NCBI RefSeq assembly: GCF_017115085.1
Contig: NZ_JABXKJ010000263.1
Location: forward strand, 40,679 to 104,678
Source: Nostoc sp. NMS7
Lineage (GTDB): Bacteria > Cyanobacteriota > Cyanobacteriia > Cyanobacteriales > Nostocaceae
Direction: 5' to 3'
DNA length: 64,000 nt
The translations under genes were made by a program, and so were the position numbers. Shown one piece after another: positions 41,595 to 51,555 of this stretch. Under the pieces are notes generated by a model, which had not been told where the DNA came from, made no database searches, and saw nothing but the letters and a program-made list of their open reading frames with translations. Each line of letters starts with the position of its first letter. Position 1 is the first letter of the stretch.

Positions 41595-43724
41595 ATGGTG
41601 AGTAAAAAAAATAAAATTAATCAACCCATAACCACTGCCCAAAAACTAGGAAGCGTGGTTAAGTCAGCGCGTGACATCATGCGGACGGATAAGGGATTGA
41701 ATGGAGAATTAGACCGTCTTCCCCAATTGACTTGGATCATGTTTTTGAAACTTTTGGATGATTCCGAAAAACTGCATGAGGTGGAAGCAGAATTAGAAGG
41801 AATATCCTATAAACCAACGATTCAACCGCCTTATCGCTGGCGAGATTGGGCAGCTAATGAAAATTTTACTGGCGATCGCCTGAAAAGTTTCATCAACAAT
41901 GATGAGGCAATTTCACCAGATGGCACTAAAGGTGCAGGGCTACTCGCCTATTTGCGGAATCTCAAAAGCAAAACTGGACGCGATCACGCTGATGTAATCG
42001 CCAAGGTGTTCAAAGATGTCACTAACCGCATGATTAGCGGGACTTTGCTGTGGGATGTGCTGAGTAAGGTAAATGATATTCACTTTGATAAATCAGAAGA
42101 AGTGAATCTACTCAGCACCCTTTATGAGTCGATGCTGAAGGAAATGCGAGACGCGGCGGGAGATTCGGGAGAGTTTTACACCCCCCGTCCGGTAGTGCGG
42201 TTTATTGTGCAAGTGATGGAACCGAAGCTGGGAGAAACCATTTTTGACCCTGCTTGCGGAACAGGTGGTTTTTTGGTCGAGGCGTATGAATATCTGAAAA
42301 AGAATTGTAGCGCCCAAGATTGGCAGATATTACAAAAAAGCATTATTGGCGGTGAGGCAAAATCCTTGCCTTTGATGTTAGCGCACATGAGTTTGCTGTT
42401 ACATGGGTTTGAATATCCCGATATTGATGATGGAAATAGTCTGCGGTTTACCCTTTCAGAAATGGGTGAAAAGGATTGGGTAGACGTGATTCTCACAAAT
42501 CCGCCGTTTGGGGGTGAGGAAGAAGACAGAATTAAAATTAACTTTCCCCCAGATAGACAAACCAAGGAAACGGCGTTTTTATTCCTTCAGTTGATTATGC
42601 GTCGTCTCAGACAAAGACCCAAACCAGGACGCGCGGCAGTAGTATTTCCCAATGGGGTGCTATTTGGGGATGGAATTTGCGCCAAGCTTCGTCTAGTCAA
42701 CGATATAAACGTTCCATTTCAACTTGATAGGGATGCTGTGCGGCGAGGTGAAACTCACGTACATGAGGCACTTCGAGAAGCTCTAGTTAATTCCCTTATC
42801 CACGCAGATCATATATCTACTCGCCCTCTAGTAGTTACCAAATTCACAAATAGTTTTTTATTCTATAATCCCGGTCGCCTAAGAATCTCTCTTGAACAAC
42901 TTTATGATGGTGGTATTAGCGATCCTCGGAATCCCAACCTGCAAAAGATGTTTCAAATGCTTGGTTTAGGTGAGAAGGCAGGCTCAGGTTTTGGGAAAAT
43001 TCTCCGCGCTTGGAAAGAGCAGCAATGGTTTTACCCCCTAGTATCAGAAGAATTAGATTTAGAAATGACATCAGTGGCATTACCAATGGTGAGCCTAATT
43101 CCCGAAAATGTCGAAAAAGAATTAAGGGAGATTATAGGGGATAACTATTGTGAACTAACAGAGCTAGATCGCATTATCTTGGTACTAGCGCATCAATTTG
43201 GAGATATTTGTAACAGTGATATTCAGTGTTACAGACGGGAACATCCCAGAGACATAGGAGACTGCCTCAAGCGCTTGGTAAATAATGGTTGGTTGGAACG
43301 CTCTGGTCGCGGTCGTGGGACGTATTACGCTTTAGTCATCCAACAACAATCGGATTTAGTTGCGTTGCTTCCAAGCTCCGAACATTACGAGCCAAGCTCC
43401 GAACATTACGAGCCAAGCTCCGAACATTACGGACTAAGCTCCGAACATTACAAGCGTCTAAAAGATATTGCCGTCCCTGTTTGTGAGAAAAGCCGCGTAG
43501 ATCAAGAGTTAGTCGAGCGTGTGATCTTAGAACTTTGCTCCGAACATTATCTCGCACTCCGAACATTAGCTGACTTACTCAACCGTAAACCGGACAGCAT
43601 TAGGAACCACTATTTAAGCCTAATGTTAGACCGGGGATTAATAGAACTGCGATACCCCGAACAACTAAATCACCCTCAGCAGGCATACAAAACGGTATCT
43701 TCACCAAATAGAGACCTACTGTAG
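41595..43724 (+). CDS. Chimera: HsdM N-terminal two-thirds fused to HATPase/winged-helix protein
   Basis: Residues 1 to about 364 are a type I adenine methylase: N-terminal HsdM domain, SAM motif DPACGTGGF (218-226), catalytic NPPF (302-305), and PGRAAVVFPNGVLFGDG. The frame then passes directly into an unrelated AlbA_2/HATPase_c_4-type protein: VHEALREALVNSLIHADHIS, GGISDPRNPNLQKMFQMLGL and GEKAGSGFGKILRAW. Winged-helix segments and a 7-residue SSEHYEP repeat follow. The junction near 42685 lies within a conserved HsdM block, so a deletion most likely removed the end of hsdM, hsdS and the start of another gene. The fused frame is intact. Confidence 0.8.
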   Translation: MVSKKNKINQPITTAQKLGSVVKSARDIMRTDKGLNGELDRLPQLTWIMFLKLLDDSEKLHEVEAELEGISYKPTIQPPYRWRDWAANENFTGDRLKSFINNDEAISPDGTKGAGLLAYLRNLKSKTGRDHADVIAKVFKDVTNRMISGTLLWDVLSKVNDIHFDKSEEVNLLSTLYESMLKEMRDAAGDSGEFYTPRPVVRFIVQVMEPKLGETIFDPACGTGGFLVEAYEYLKKNCSAQDWQILQKSIIGGEAKSLPLMLAHMSLLLHGFEYPDIDDGNSLRFTLSEMGEKDWVDVILTNPPFGGEEEDRIKINFPPDRQTKETAFLFLQLIMRRLRQRPKPGRAAVVFPNGVLFGDGICAKLRLVNDINVPFQLDRDAVRRGETHVHEALREALVNSLIHADHISTRPLVVTKFTNSFLFYNPGRLRISLEQLYDGGISDPRNPNLQKMFQMLGLGEKAGSGFGKILRAWKEQQWFYPLVSEELDLEMTSVALPMVSLIPENVEKELREIIGDNYCELTELDRIILVLAHQFGDICNSDIQCYRREHPRDIGDCLKRLVNNGWLERSGRGRGTYYALVIQQQSDLVALLPSSEHYEPSSEHYEPSSEHYGLSSEHYKRLKDIAVPVCEKSRVDQELVERVILELCSEHYLALRTLADLLNRKPDSIRNHYLSLMLDRGLIELRYPEQLNHPQQAYKTVSSPNRDLL
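43371..43452 (+). repeat. Four 21-bp tandem repeats in the chimeric gene
   Basis: Units begin at 43371, 43392, 43413 and 43434 with CCAAGCTCCGAACATTACGA and encode SSEHYEP steps. A further isolated CTCCGAACATTA occurs near 43536. Copy number can change without breaking the frame. Confidence 0.8.
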
Positions 43725-44207
43725 TCAAAGGCTTCTTGCCAGTTCAGGGTGGTTTCATTGCATAGACTATGCGTGTTTAAAAATACCGTAACTTTATTAG
43801 TGAACTAGGTACTTGGAAGACAAATCATGAGGCGATCACTTGAATTTGTACAGTTTGACTGAGAAAATGCGATCGCATCCTGAAAAGCAGGTCACTCCTT
43901 GATTACTGTGTGGTTGGATCATACCAATTGGAAAAATGATTACAAAAGATGGATTTAGAAAACCTAGACAGAGAAAGTAACTCGTAATTCAAAATGGTAT
44001 TACATTTATCTGTGGCTAGTGAGCAGGTTAACGAAGTAAAACAACACCCAGATGCTTTTCTTAGAGCGAAGAGTGCTAGGAGCTACACTTGAAAAAAGTA
44101 TATGAAAAAATATATGTAGAGTGAAGAGTAAGATTCTTGAAGCTTTGAGTGATTGAGGTATGAGAAGCACTGTAGTAAGCTAGTAGCTTTCCCAAAGGAG
44201 ATTGTTT
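43725..44207. other. Intergenic region before the five-gene operon
   Basis: There is no convincing long gene. A 32-codon frame at 43993-44091 (MVLHLSVASEQVNEVKQHPD) resembles a DUF1877-type fragment. The promoter of the SIS-HAD operon should lie in the last 150 bases; AAAGGAG at 44194-44200 is its ribosome-binding site. Confidence 0.4.
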
Positions 44208-46172
44208 ATGGGCAAACCATATCTCTCTGAACTTCAGCAGCTTGCAGATACTTACTCTATAGCAATGACTTTAAATATTGATCGCTTAGTTGCTGCTGTC
44301 GCATCGTCAGCGTCGTTCCCTCTACTCGTGACTGGTTCAGGAGGAGCGCTCACAGCCGCGCACTTTATGAGTGCTCTTCATCAACGATTTGCACAGACAG
44401 TTGCAAAAGCAGTCACGACTCTTGATTTCATAGAGAGTAGTCCAGTAACGAGAGAAGTAGCAATTTGGTGCTTGAGTGCAGGAGGTAAAAACTCAGATAT
44501 TCAAGCGGCTTTTAAAACGGCTGTCCTCCGTGAACCTCAACATTTATTTGTACTATGTGCAAAGAGCGGGAGTCCACTCTCGCGTCTTGTTGCGCGGTAT
44601 AGTTACGCGGGGATTTTTGATTTTGATTTACCGTCTCAGACAGATGGCTTCCTAGCCACCAATTCACTACTTGCCTTTTTCGTTCTTTTGGCACGAGCCT
44701 ATCATCAAGTTTTCGATACTAGCAAAGAACTTCCCGAAAACCTAGCAGAACTTTTATACGATGGAAAAACTGCCAATGAGTACCACTCGCTACTCCGGGA
44801 ATATTGTATTTCATTGTGGGAGCGTGACTATATTTCTGTGCTGTATAGTATCCCTACACACCCAGCAGCTATTGACCTGGAATCTAAGTTTGTTGAAGCA
44901 GCATTGGGTTCATTACACCTTGCTGATTACCGTAATTTTGCTCATGGCAGACACCATTGGCTTGCCAAGCGTGGAAAAAGCACAGCCTTACTTGTATTAA
45001 TAACGCAGGCAGAAAAAGAACTTGCAGAAAAAACCCTTCAATTAATTCCATCAGATATCTCTATAGTACAATTGTACTTTGCAGGAAATGAAACAGTTGC
45101 GGCGATCAAAGCTCTAGTGACTTGTTTTTACATTGTATCTTTTGCTGGAGAGCGTCGAGGTATCGATCCAGGCCGTCCTGGAGTTCCACCCTTTGGACAG
45201 CAACTATATAATCTTCGTGCCTTGTGTACTCCATCAGTAAGATTTGGTAAAGATACTGACATTGCAACCTTCTGTATCATGCGTAAAACGGGTACTATTC
45301 CTGAAATTCTTACTTCATTTGGAGAGTTAGACTTTTGGCGACAATCCTATGAAGAGTTTATTCAAAAAATGCAAAGGGTTTCTTTTGCTGCCATAATCTT
45401 TGACTACGATGGAACTCTATGTGATGGTAGCGATCGCTTTGGTAGCCTTAGTAGCAAGATGACCAAAGAACTTTCACGTTTGCTAAGAGCAGGCATTGTT
45501 ATTGGGGTAGCCACAGGTCGAGGAAAATCCGTTAAAGAAGCTCTTCGCGAAGCTATCCCCAAGCGATACTGGCAGCAAATATTAGTAGGCTACTATAACG
45601 GAGCAGATTGTGGGCTTTTAGATGATGACCAGCACCCTAATTTCTCAGAAAAACCATGTATTGAGTTGGCACCATTAGCGGAGGCGTTTCAAATAGACAT
45701 TCGACTGCCAAAAATGGCACAAATTACAGTTCGTAAGAAGCAGATCACAGTTGAAGCAAAATCTCTTGCACCATTAACAACAATTTGGTCTTTAGTCCAG
45801 ACAATAGTTCATGCCACTAATTCTCCAAATGTAACTATAGTCAGGTCTAGTCACTCTATTGATGTATTAGCGCCTGGTGTATCCAAATCTACAGTTGTAG
45901 AGCAGGTTCGCAGGATGTTGGGTATCTTAGGAACAGGTGAAGTTTTGTGTATTGGCGATCGCGGTATGTGGACTGGTAATGACTTTTATCTGTTGAGAGA
46001 GCCATTTTCCTTGAGTGTGGATGAAGTTTCGCCCGATCCTAAAACTTGTTGGAATCTTGCACCTCCAGGATTTCGAGGAGTGCAAGCAACTCTTGCTTAC
46101 CTGGATTGCCTGCAAATTGTTGATGATGGTATACATTTTGATTTAGGACAAATTGCAACTAAAAACCAATGA
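44208..46172 (+). CDS. SIS-domain / HAD phosphatase fusion protein
   Basis: This protein has 654 residues from the ATG at 44208 (AAAGGAG 7 bases before). Residues about 20-190 are a SIS sugar-phosphate-binding domain (LLVTGSGGALTAAHFMSALH, AIWCLSAGGKNSDI). Residues about 395-625 are a HAD-family hydrolase: nucleophile D399 in FDYDGTLCDG, motif II VATGRGKS, and CIGDRGMWTGND near 590. Together they suggest binding and dephosphorylation or isomerisation of a phosphosugar or nucleotide. It is the first gene of a five-gene coupled operon and overlaps the next gene by 4 bases. The combination is reported in predicted conflict systems. Confidence 0.8.
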   Translation: MGKPYLSELQQLADTYSIAMTLNIDRLVAAVASSASFPLLVTGSGGALTAAHFMSALHQRFAQTVAKAVTTLDFIESSPVTREVAIWCLSAGGKNSDIQAAFKTAVLREPQHLFVLCAKSGSPLSRLVARYSYAGIFDFDLPSQTDGFLATNSLLAFFVLLARAYHQVFDTSKELPENLAELLYDGKTANEYHSLLREYCISLWERDYISVLYSIPTHPAAIDLESKFVEAALGSLHLADYRNFAHGRHHWLAKRGKSTALLVLITQAEKELAEKTLQLIPSDISIVQLYFAGNETVAAIKALVTCFYIVSFAGERRGIDPGRPGVPPFGQQLYNLRALCTPSVRFGKDTDIATFCIMRKTGTIPEILTSFGELDFWRQSYEEFIQKMQRVSFAAIIFDYDGTLCDGSDRFGSLSSKMTKELSRLLRAGIVIGVATGRGKSVKEALREAIPKRYWQQILVGYYNGADCGLLDDDQHPNFSEKPCIELAPLAEAFQIDIRLPKMAQITVRKKQITVEAKSLAPLTTIWSLVQTIVHATNSPNVTIVRSSHSIDVLAPGVSKSTVVEQVRRMLGILGTGEVLCIGDRGMWTGNDFYLLREPFSLSVDEVSPDPKTCWNLAPPGFRGVQATLAYLDCLQIVDDGIHFDLGQIATKNQ

Positions 46173-47299
46173 AAGATGAGTTGGCAGAGCGCCTTCTAGC
46201 GGAAGTTATGGAATGGACATCAGAAAATGTTGCTAATGAACGTCCTTCACTTCAAGCAATGGCTGCTTACAAATATGACCAATATCAGCAATTTTCAACT
46301 GGTAGAAAATTTGTTGAGAGTTTAGCTTTATGGCTCAAACAATTCTCCAAAAATGAGCGGCAAATTGCTTACGAATTTGTGAAGAAACGGTTAATTTTTT
46401 GTTCTTCAGCAGAAATGGAACATCTTGTAGCAATGGCATATCCAGATTTTATTAGACCAATTTTATTGGATTACACAGCTAAAGAATCTGGCATTCCCAA
46501 AAACTATATTAGCCGACTTGCAGATAGCCAAAAATTTAAAGTACTTCGACGGCAATGTCTTTTTCTAGGTTTAAGTGATGGAGCACATACTGATATATTC
46601 CGTCGCAGCAATCGAGAACTGAGTCATGAACAAATATGGCAAGCTTATGAAATTTCTCCAGAAAAAGCTAAGGATATGCTCAAGAACCTATCTGAAGATA
46701 TGGAGAGTATACTGGGGCGAAAACCTACAGAGTATGAAAGCTGTTTTAGAATGGTCTTTCTACTTGATGATTTTTCGGCAAGTGGTCTAAGTTACTTAAG
46801 AAGAAACCCTGAAACTAAAGAATTTAAAGGGAAAATTGATAAAGTTTATAAACAATTTTACGAGGCAGGAACTAATTTAAACAATGGTATAGAAAAACTT
46901 TTTAACAGAAACGAGCTTCATATACACCTTGTTTTATATATGGCGACCCAACAAGCTTGTTCTCACTTAGATTCTATAGTAAGAGATTTATTCTCTGAAA
47001 AATCTATAAAATGCAATATTACAGTTATACAACCTTTATCAGCAGGAGTTCCATTACAGCAGATGGATGACTCTCTTTTTCTAGAATTAGTAGAAAAGGA
47101 TATATATTACGATGCCAAGGTTAAAACTAAGCACATGAATGTAGGTAAAGGAGATGGAAGGCGAGGTTTTAACGATTGTAGTCTCCCGTTAGTGCTAAGT
47201 CATAATACGCCGAATAATTCTATATTTTTACTTTGGGCTGATCCTGATTTTTACAATGTAAGAGGTCTTTTTCCACGAACGGAAAGGCATCGGAGTTAG
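46169..47299 (+). CDS. PRTase-CE-like phosphoribosyltransferase
   Basis: This 376-residue protein's ATG overlaps the SIS-HAD stop. The central FRMVFLLDDFSASGLSYLRR is the PRPP-loop-type motif (hydrophobic strand, two acidic residues, then a Ser/Gly loop) of phosphoribosyltransferases. The C-terminal VLSHNTPNNSIFLLWADP with LFPRTERHRS matches the end of the PRTase-CE family linked to conflict systems. The N-terminal 130 residues are helical. It would use or sense a phosphoribosyl compound. The family call is from memory of motif layout. Confidence 0.65.
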   Translation: MKDELAERLLAEVMEWTSENVANERPSLQAMAAYKYDQYQQFSTGRKFVESLALWLKQFSKNERQIAYEFVKKRLIFCSSAEMEHLVAMAYPDFIRPILLDYTAKESGIPKNYISRLADSQKFKVLRRQCLFLGLSDGAHTDIFRRSNRELSHEQIWQAYEISPEKAKDMLKNLSEDMESILGRKPTEYESCFRMVFLLDDFSASGLSYLRRNPETKEFKGKIDKVYKQFYEAGTNLNNGIEKLFNRNELHIHLVLYMATQQACSHLDSIVRDLFSEKSIKCNITVIQPLSAGVPLQQMDDSLFLELVEKDIYYDAKVKTKHMNVGKGDGRRGFNDCSLPLVLSHNTPNNSIFLLWADPDFYNVRGLFPRTERHRS

Positions 47300-47301
47300 T
47301 T

Positions 47302-49248
47302 ATGAAAGAATCTCGTAATCCATTTAGAATGCGAGCCTCAGAGCAAAGTGAATCGGATGACAACTTTGTCCGCTTATTTAGTTCGCGTGTGCTTGACATA
47401 TTAGGGGATTCAACTGAAGGTCTTTTTGATAGGCTACGAATCTTTATAAGTGCTCCTGGTGGTGGTAAAACTTCTCTATTGCGCCTTTTTACTCCTAATG
47501 CACTGCTGACTATTCGCACTATCCGGGAACGGTCTAATGATACTAAAGACTTATTTCAATGACTCAAGCAACTTGGGGCACTTGATGAAAGCAAAATCAA
47601 GGTATTAGGTATTCTATTATCCTGCGCCCGTGGATTTGCAACTCTTGATGAGTTGGATATAGATTTAGCAAAAAAAAAGCGCTTACTTCTATCATTATTG
47701 AATGCTCGGATTATACTTGCAGTTTTGCGGAGCATTTTGGTACTTAAAGGATTAAGATATCCAGAGATATCTGCTCTTGAACAAATTGAAATTTCGTTTT
47801 CGATAGACACATCTTCTGTAGGGCTGACCCTACCCTGCTCAGGTAAGCAATTGTATGACTGGGCGTGCGGAGTAGAGCAGAAAGTTTGTGATGCTTTGGA
47901 TAGCTTTATTACTCCTACAGATGGGTTACCTGGGCATGATTACTTAATTGCTCTGGACATAATTAAATATCCTTTTATACTATATGCTGGGCAACCAATT
48001 ACTGAGCGTGTGCTGCTAATGCTTGATGATGTACACAAACTGACTTGGGAGCAAAGACGTTTTTTGCGAGAAGAACTTATTGATAACCGTCTTCCTGTTG
48101 GTATTTGGATGGCAGAGAGATTGGAGGCACTTGGTGTTGAAGAACTCTTATCTGAAGGAGCAATACTTGGGCGAGATCATGAAGGAGTCATTAACCTAGA
48201 GGCTTTCTGGCGAGGGAATAGGCGCTTTGAGGGAGTGGTCAAAAACATTGCTGATTGTCGAGTGAGAGAAGCAGCCGATACAGATATAGAGTCTTTTAAT
48301 GGATGCCTTCAAAATTCTTTAGATGGAGAAAAGTGGCAAAATAAATTTGCCGAAGGAAAGTTAATTGTTAGCGAACGTGTACGCAGTAGCGCTGACCAGA
48401 AGCAACGCTACATCCAATGGGTTTCAGAAAGAGAACAGCAAAAGGGTACAGAAAAAGATAATGCGATCGCTTGGAAAACATTGGAGATTCTCATTGACCG
48501 AGAAGAGAGAAAGCCATATAAACAATTAACAATATTTGATTTGCCGCTAGAAGTAAATGAATTAGAAAAACGTGACGATTCTCAGGTGCGTGCAGCAGCA
48601 GAGCTATTTTTTTGTAAAGAGTTTAAAATACCGTACTATTACGGCATCTCTCGTTTGGCAAATATAGCATCATCCAACATTGAACAGTTCCTATGGCTTA
48701 CTGGGAGTTTATTTGAAGTTTCCCTTTCTGCGGCTCTACTCAAGCAGCCTTGTGCCCTGCCTCCTAACCAACAGCAGCAAATTCTAAAACAAGCTGTTGA
48801 ACAAAGATGGAATACACTTCCACAGCAAGTGAAATATGGGCATGATGTTCGTAAATTCCTAGAAGCTATTGGTGAATTGTCTAAGTGGGAAACTAACAGG
48901 CCTAACGCTCCCTATGCTCCAGGAGTCACGGGTATTGCTATTTCTATGGCTGATAGAGATAAACTGCAAGACCCACAGCAATTAGCAAAAGATCCAGGGT
49001 TGGCACAACTATCCCGTGTAATCCAAATTTGTGTGGCTTATAACTTTCTTGAAGTAGTGGTTGATGCCAAGCAAGGTCAAAAAGGAGGGCAAAGATGGAT
49101 GCTGTTATACCTTAATCGGATGCTTTGCGTACATTTTGACCTTCCTCTTACCTATGGGGGATGGCGTCCGCAGTCACTAACAAAACTGTTTAGATGGTTA
49201 CAGCGCGGTTTTCTACCTCCGAAAAAGGAGCCTGAGCTTTGGTTATGA
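47302..49248 (+). pseudogene. ORC-CDC6-type AAA ATPase with in-frame TGA
   Basis: One reading frame spans the whole interval (648 codons) but carries TGA at 47560-47562. The first part ends FISAPGGGKTSLLRLF (Walker A) ... SNDTKDLFQ. After the stop the same frame continues LKQLGALDESKIKVLGILLS and further on LLMLDDVHKLTWEQRRFL (Walker B LLMLDD with a sensor-like region). A single change from TGG or CGA would explain the stop. The frame resembles the ORC-CDC6 family ATPases found with PRTase-CE. Without readthrough the protein loses everything past residue 86. It starts 2 bases after the upstream stop. Confidence 0.75.
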
Positions 49249-50420
49249 GTAATGTCAATAAGAGAAAACGCCGATGGGAATATTATGTAATGAAACGTGG
49301 CGATGAGTTTTTACCGTTTTGGAAAGAACTCTTATCTGAAAAAAACCGGAACCTACTTGTGATAATGGGTTTAGGTTTCGATCCTCGTATGTGTCAAGGT
49401 TTAAAAGCACTTCTAGATGCTGGAGGAACTGGCCGGCGAAAGTGTTTATTGATTGAATATGAGGAGGGCGCTAACTCACCTTCAAAAAAATATGCAGACT
49501 TAGTTGAAAAAAATCGCCATACCCTTAAGAAATTAATAGATACCAAGGGTGATATTCAATCTTATAAACTGCAAATGTCGTCAAGCGAAGGGCTACTAGG
49601 AATAGGGCGTCGAGCTAATGATATTTTCAATAATTTAGAAGAACTATCAGTATTTACTGATATTGTGGTTGACATTAGTGCAATGCCTCGTAGTATATAT
49701 TTTTCCATAATTGCTAAGTTAATTTTTTTAATTGATCAAGAATATCAAAATAAAAATAATCAATCTACTACTATTCCAAATTTACATCTTTTAGTAGCTG
49801 AAAATGTCAATTTAGATAGATGTATTCGACAGCAAGGAATTGATGAAAAAGCTATATGTTTACATGGCTTTTCTGGTGACCTCAATCTTGAAGGAACAGC
49901 AAATCTTCCAAAAATATGGCTTCCTGTACTTGGGGAAGGAAAAGTCACTCAGTTAAAGCTTATACATGAGTATCTTGGCAGACCTAGTGAAATATGCCCT
50001 ATACTTCCTTCACCATCACTTAATCCGCGACGTGCTGATGCATTGTTACTACAAGAATACAGAGAACTATTTTTTGATGAATTTCAATTTGAATCAAGTA
50101 ATATTATTTATGCTTCTGAACAAAATCTTTTTGAAGCTTATAGACAAATTCATCAAACAATAATTCAATACAATGAAGCTTTACAAATTCTTGGAGGATG
50201 CAAAGCATTTATATCACCACTATCTAGTAAAATATTATCTATAGGCTCTTTATTAGCTGCCTATGAAATTAGACAATCTCTTGAGTTAAAAAAGGCAGGT
50301 TGTCGAGTAGGAATAGCCCATGTTGAAGCACAGGGATATTATATGGTTGATGCCGAAGAAGAGTATAAAAAATCAGAGTTATTTACTCTATGGATAGCAG
50401 GTGAGTGCTATGAAAAATAA
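49245..50420 (+). CDS. Unknown Rossmann-like protein of the defence-type operon
   Basis: This protein has 391 residues from MSNVNKRKRRWEYYVMKRGD. The start overlaps the ATPase stop as ATGA. It looks alpha/beta with NLLVIMGLGFDPRMCQGLKA, CLLIEYEEG and IVVDISAMPRSIYFSIIAK, like a nucleotide-binding Rossmannoid fold. The C-terminal half contains ILGGCKAFISPLSSKILSIG and ends near a VGIAHVEAQGYYMVD strand. I do not recognise the family. Its strict place in the operon suggests a dedicated component, possibly the effector or a ligand-processing enzyme. Confidence 0.6.
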   Translation: MSNVNKRKRRWEYYVMKRGDEFLPFWKELLSEKNRNLLVIMGLGFDPRMCQGLKALLDAGGTGRRKCLLIEYEEGANSPSKKYADLVEKNRHTLKKLIDTKGDIQSYKLQMSSSEGLLGIGRRANDIFNNLEELSVFTDIVVDISAMPRSIYFSIIAKLIFLIDQEYQNKNNQSTTIPNLHLLVAENVNLDRCIRQQGIDEKAICLHGFSGDLNLEGTANLPKIWLPVLGEGKVTQLKLIHEYLGRPSEICPILPSPSLNPRRADALLLQEYRELFFDEFQFESSNIIYASEQNLFEAYRQIHQTIIQYNEALQILGGCKAFISPLSSKILSIGSLLAAYEIRQSLELKKAGCRVGIAHVEAQGYYMVDAEEEYKKSELFTLWIAGECYEK

Positions 50421-51555
50421 AAATTATTTTGCTATTCCTCAAACAGGTACAAGATGTGCTGGTACTGGTCTTCTAGCATTAGATGTTGTCATAAATGAGA
50501 GTACAGAAGCAGAACCTAAATTCTGGGCTGGGGGTTCCTGTGGAAATGTACTCAGTATATTATCTTATCTTGGTTGGGAATCATACCCACTTTCACGTCT
50601 TGCTAATGACTCTGCTGCTGAAAAAATTAAAAATGATCTAGCTCAATTTAAAGTTAGGCTAGATTTTGTAGAAAGTTCTGAGGATGGAAGTACGCCTATA
50701 ATTATTGAAAAAATTCGTACAAAACCTGATGGCATTCCTAAACATACATTTCATTTTGCTTGTCCTTATTGTGGAATACGATTACCAAGATATAAAAGCT
50801 TAACTCTTAAAATCATACAAGAGAGATTAAAAACATTAACTGATATTAAAGCTTTTTATTTTGATAAAGTTTCTCCTGCTGCAATAGAGTTGGCTAATGC
50901 AGTAAGATTACAGGGAGGTATTGTAGTTTTTGAACCATCAGGTATTGGGGATCAATCCTTATTTAATAAAGCATTACAAAGTTGCCATATTATTAAATAT
51001 TCTCATGAGCGATTGAGGAATATTGAAGAATATAAAAGCGATATTTTACCACTTTTACAAGTAGTGACCTTGGGAGAAGAAGGTCTCAGATATATTTGGA
51101 GAGGTTGTAATAATTATCAAGAACAGTGGCAACAACTCCCAGCATTTGAGATAAACGGTTTCAAAGATGCTGCCGGCTCTGGAGATTGGTGTACTGCTGG
51201 AATTATACATTTACTTGGTCAAAACGGCAGTACAAATTTAGAAAAAGCATCTAACGATAAAGTTGTTGAAGCTTTACGCTTTGGTCAAGCTCTTGCAGCA
51301 ATTAACTGCCTTTTTGAAGGAGCAAGAGGTAGTATGTATATTCTTGATAGACAATCTATGAAAATCGCAGTCGAGAAAGTTATGTTGGAAAAATCAACAT
51401 TACTTACTATTCCAGAAGATTTTTCCAATCAGACTAACATTATAAAATATACAATCCAGTGTGTTTGTCCGGGCTGCACTAAGCAATGCTATAGTGTTAA
51501 AACAAACAGCCAAGCAGAAGAGCAAAATACTAGTTTAGTTCAAAATATAGCTTAA
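50410..51555 (+). CDS. PfkB-family sugar/nucleoside kinase
   Basis: This protein has 381 residues from MKNKNYFAIPQTGTRCAGTG; a GTG three codons upstream is also possible. PfkB hallmarks are the N-terminal GGSCGNVLSILSYLGWES and the C-terminal anion-hole and catalytic motif FKDAAGSGDWCTAGIIHLLG with the catalytic Asp in GSGDW. Unusual features are a zinc-ribbon-like ACPYCGIRLPR near residue 118 and a Cys-rich tail (QCVCPGCTKQC). Family members phosphorylate ribose, nucleosides or fructose-type sugars. It overlaps the preceding gene and closes the five-gene operon. Confidence 0.8.
   Translation: MKNKNYFAIPQTGTRCAGTGLLALDVVINESTEAEPKFWAGGSCGNVLSILSYLGWESYPLSRLANDSAAEKIKNDLAQFKVRLDFVESSEDGSTPIIIEKIRTKPDGIPKHTFHFACPYCGIRLPRYKSLTLKIIQERLKTLTDIKAFYFDKVSPAAIELANAVRLQGGIVVFEPSGIGDQSLFNKALQSCHIIKYSHERLRNIEEYKSDILPLLQVVTLGEEGLRYIWRGCNNYQEQWQQLPAFEINGFKDAAGSGDWCTAGIIHLLGQNGSTNLEKASNDKVVEALRFGQALAAINCLFEGARGSMYILDRQSMKIAVEKVMLEKSTLLTIPEDFSNQTNIIKYTIQCVCPGCTKQCYSVKTNSQAEEQNTSLVQNIA

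Noticed and set aside
47560..47562. TGA as a recoded codon (selenocysteine or Trp)
   Set aside because: No SECIS-like hairpin is evident, cyanobacteria read TGA as stop, and a single nonsense mutation is simpler.
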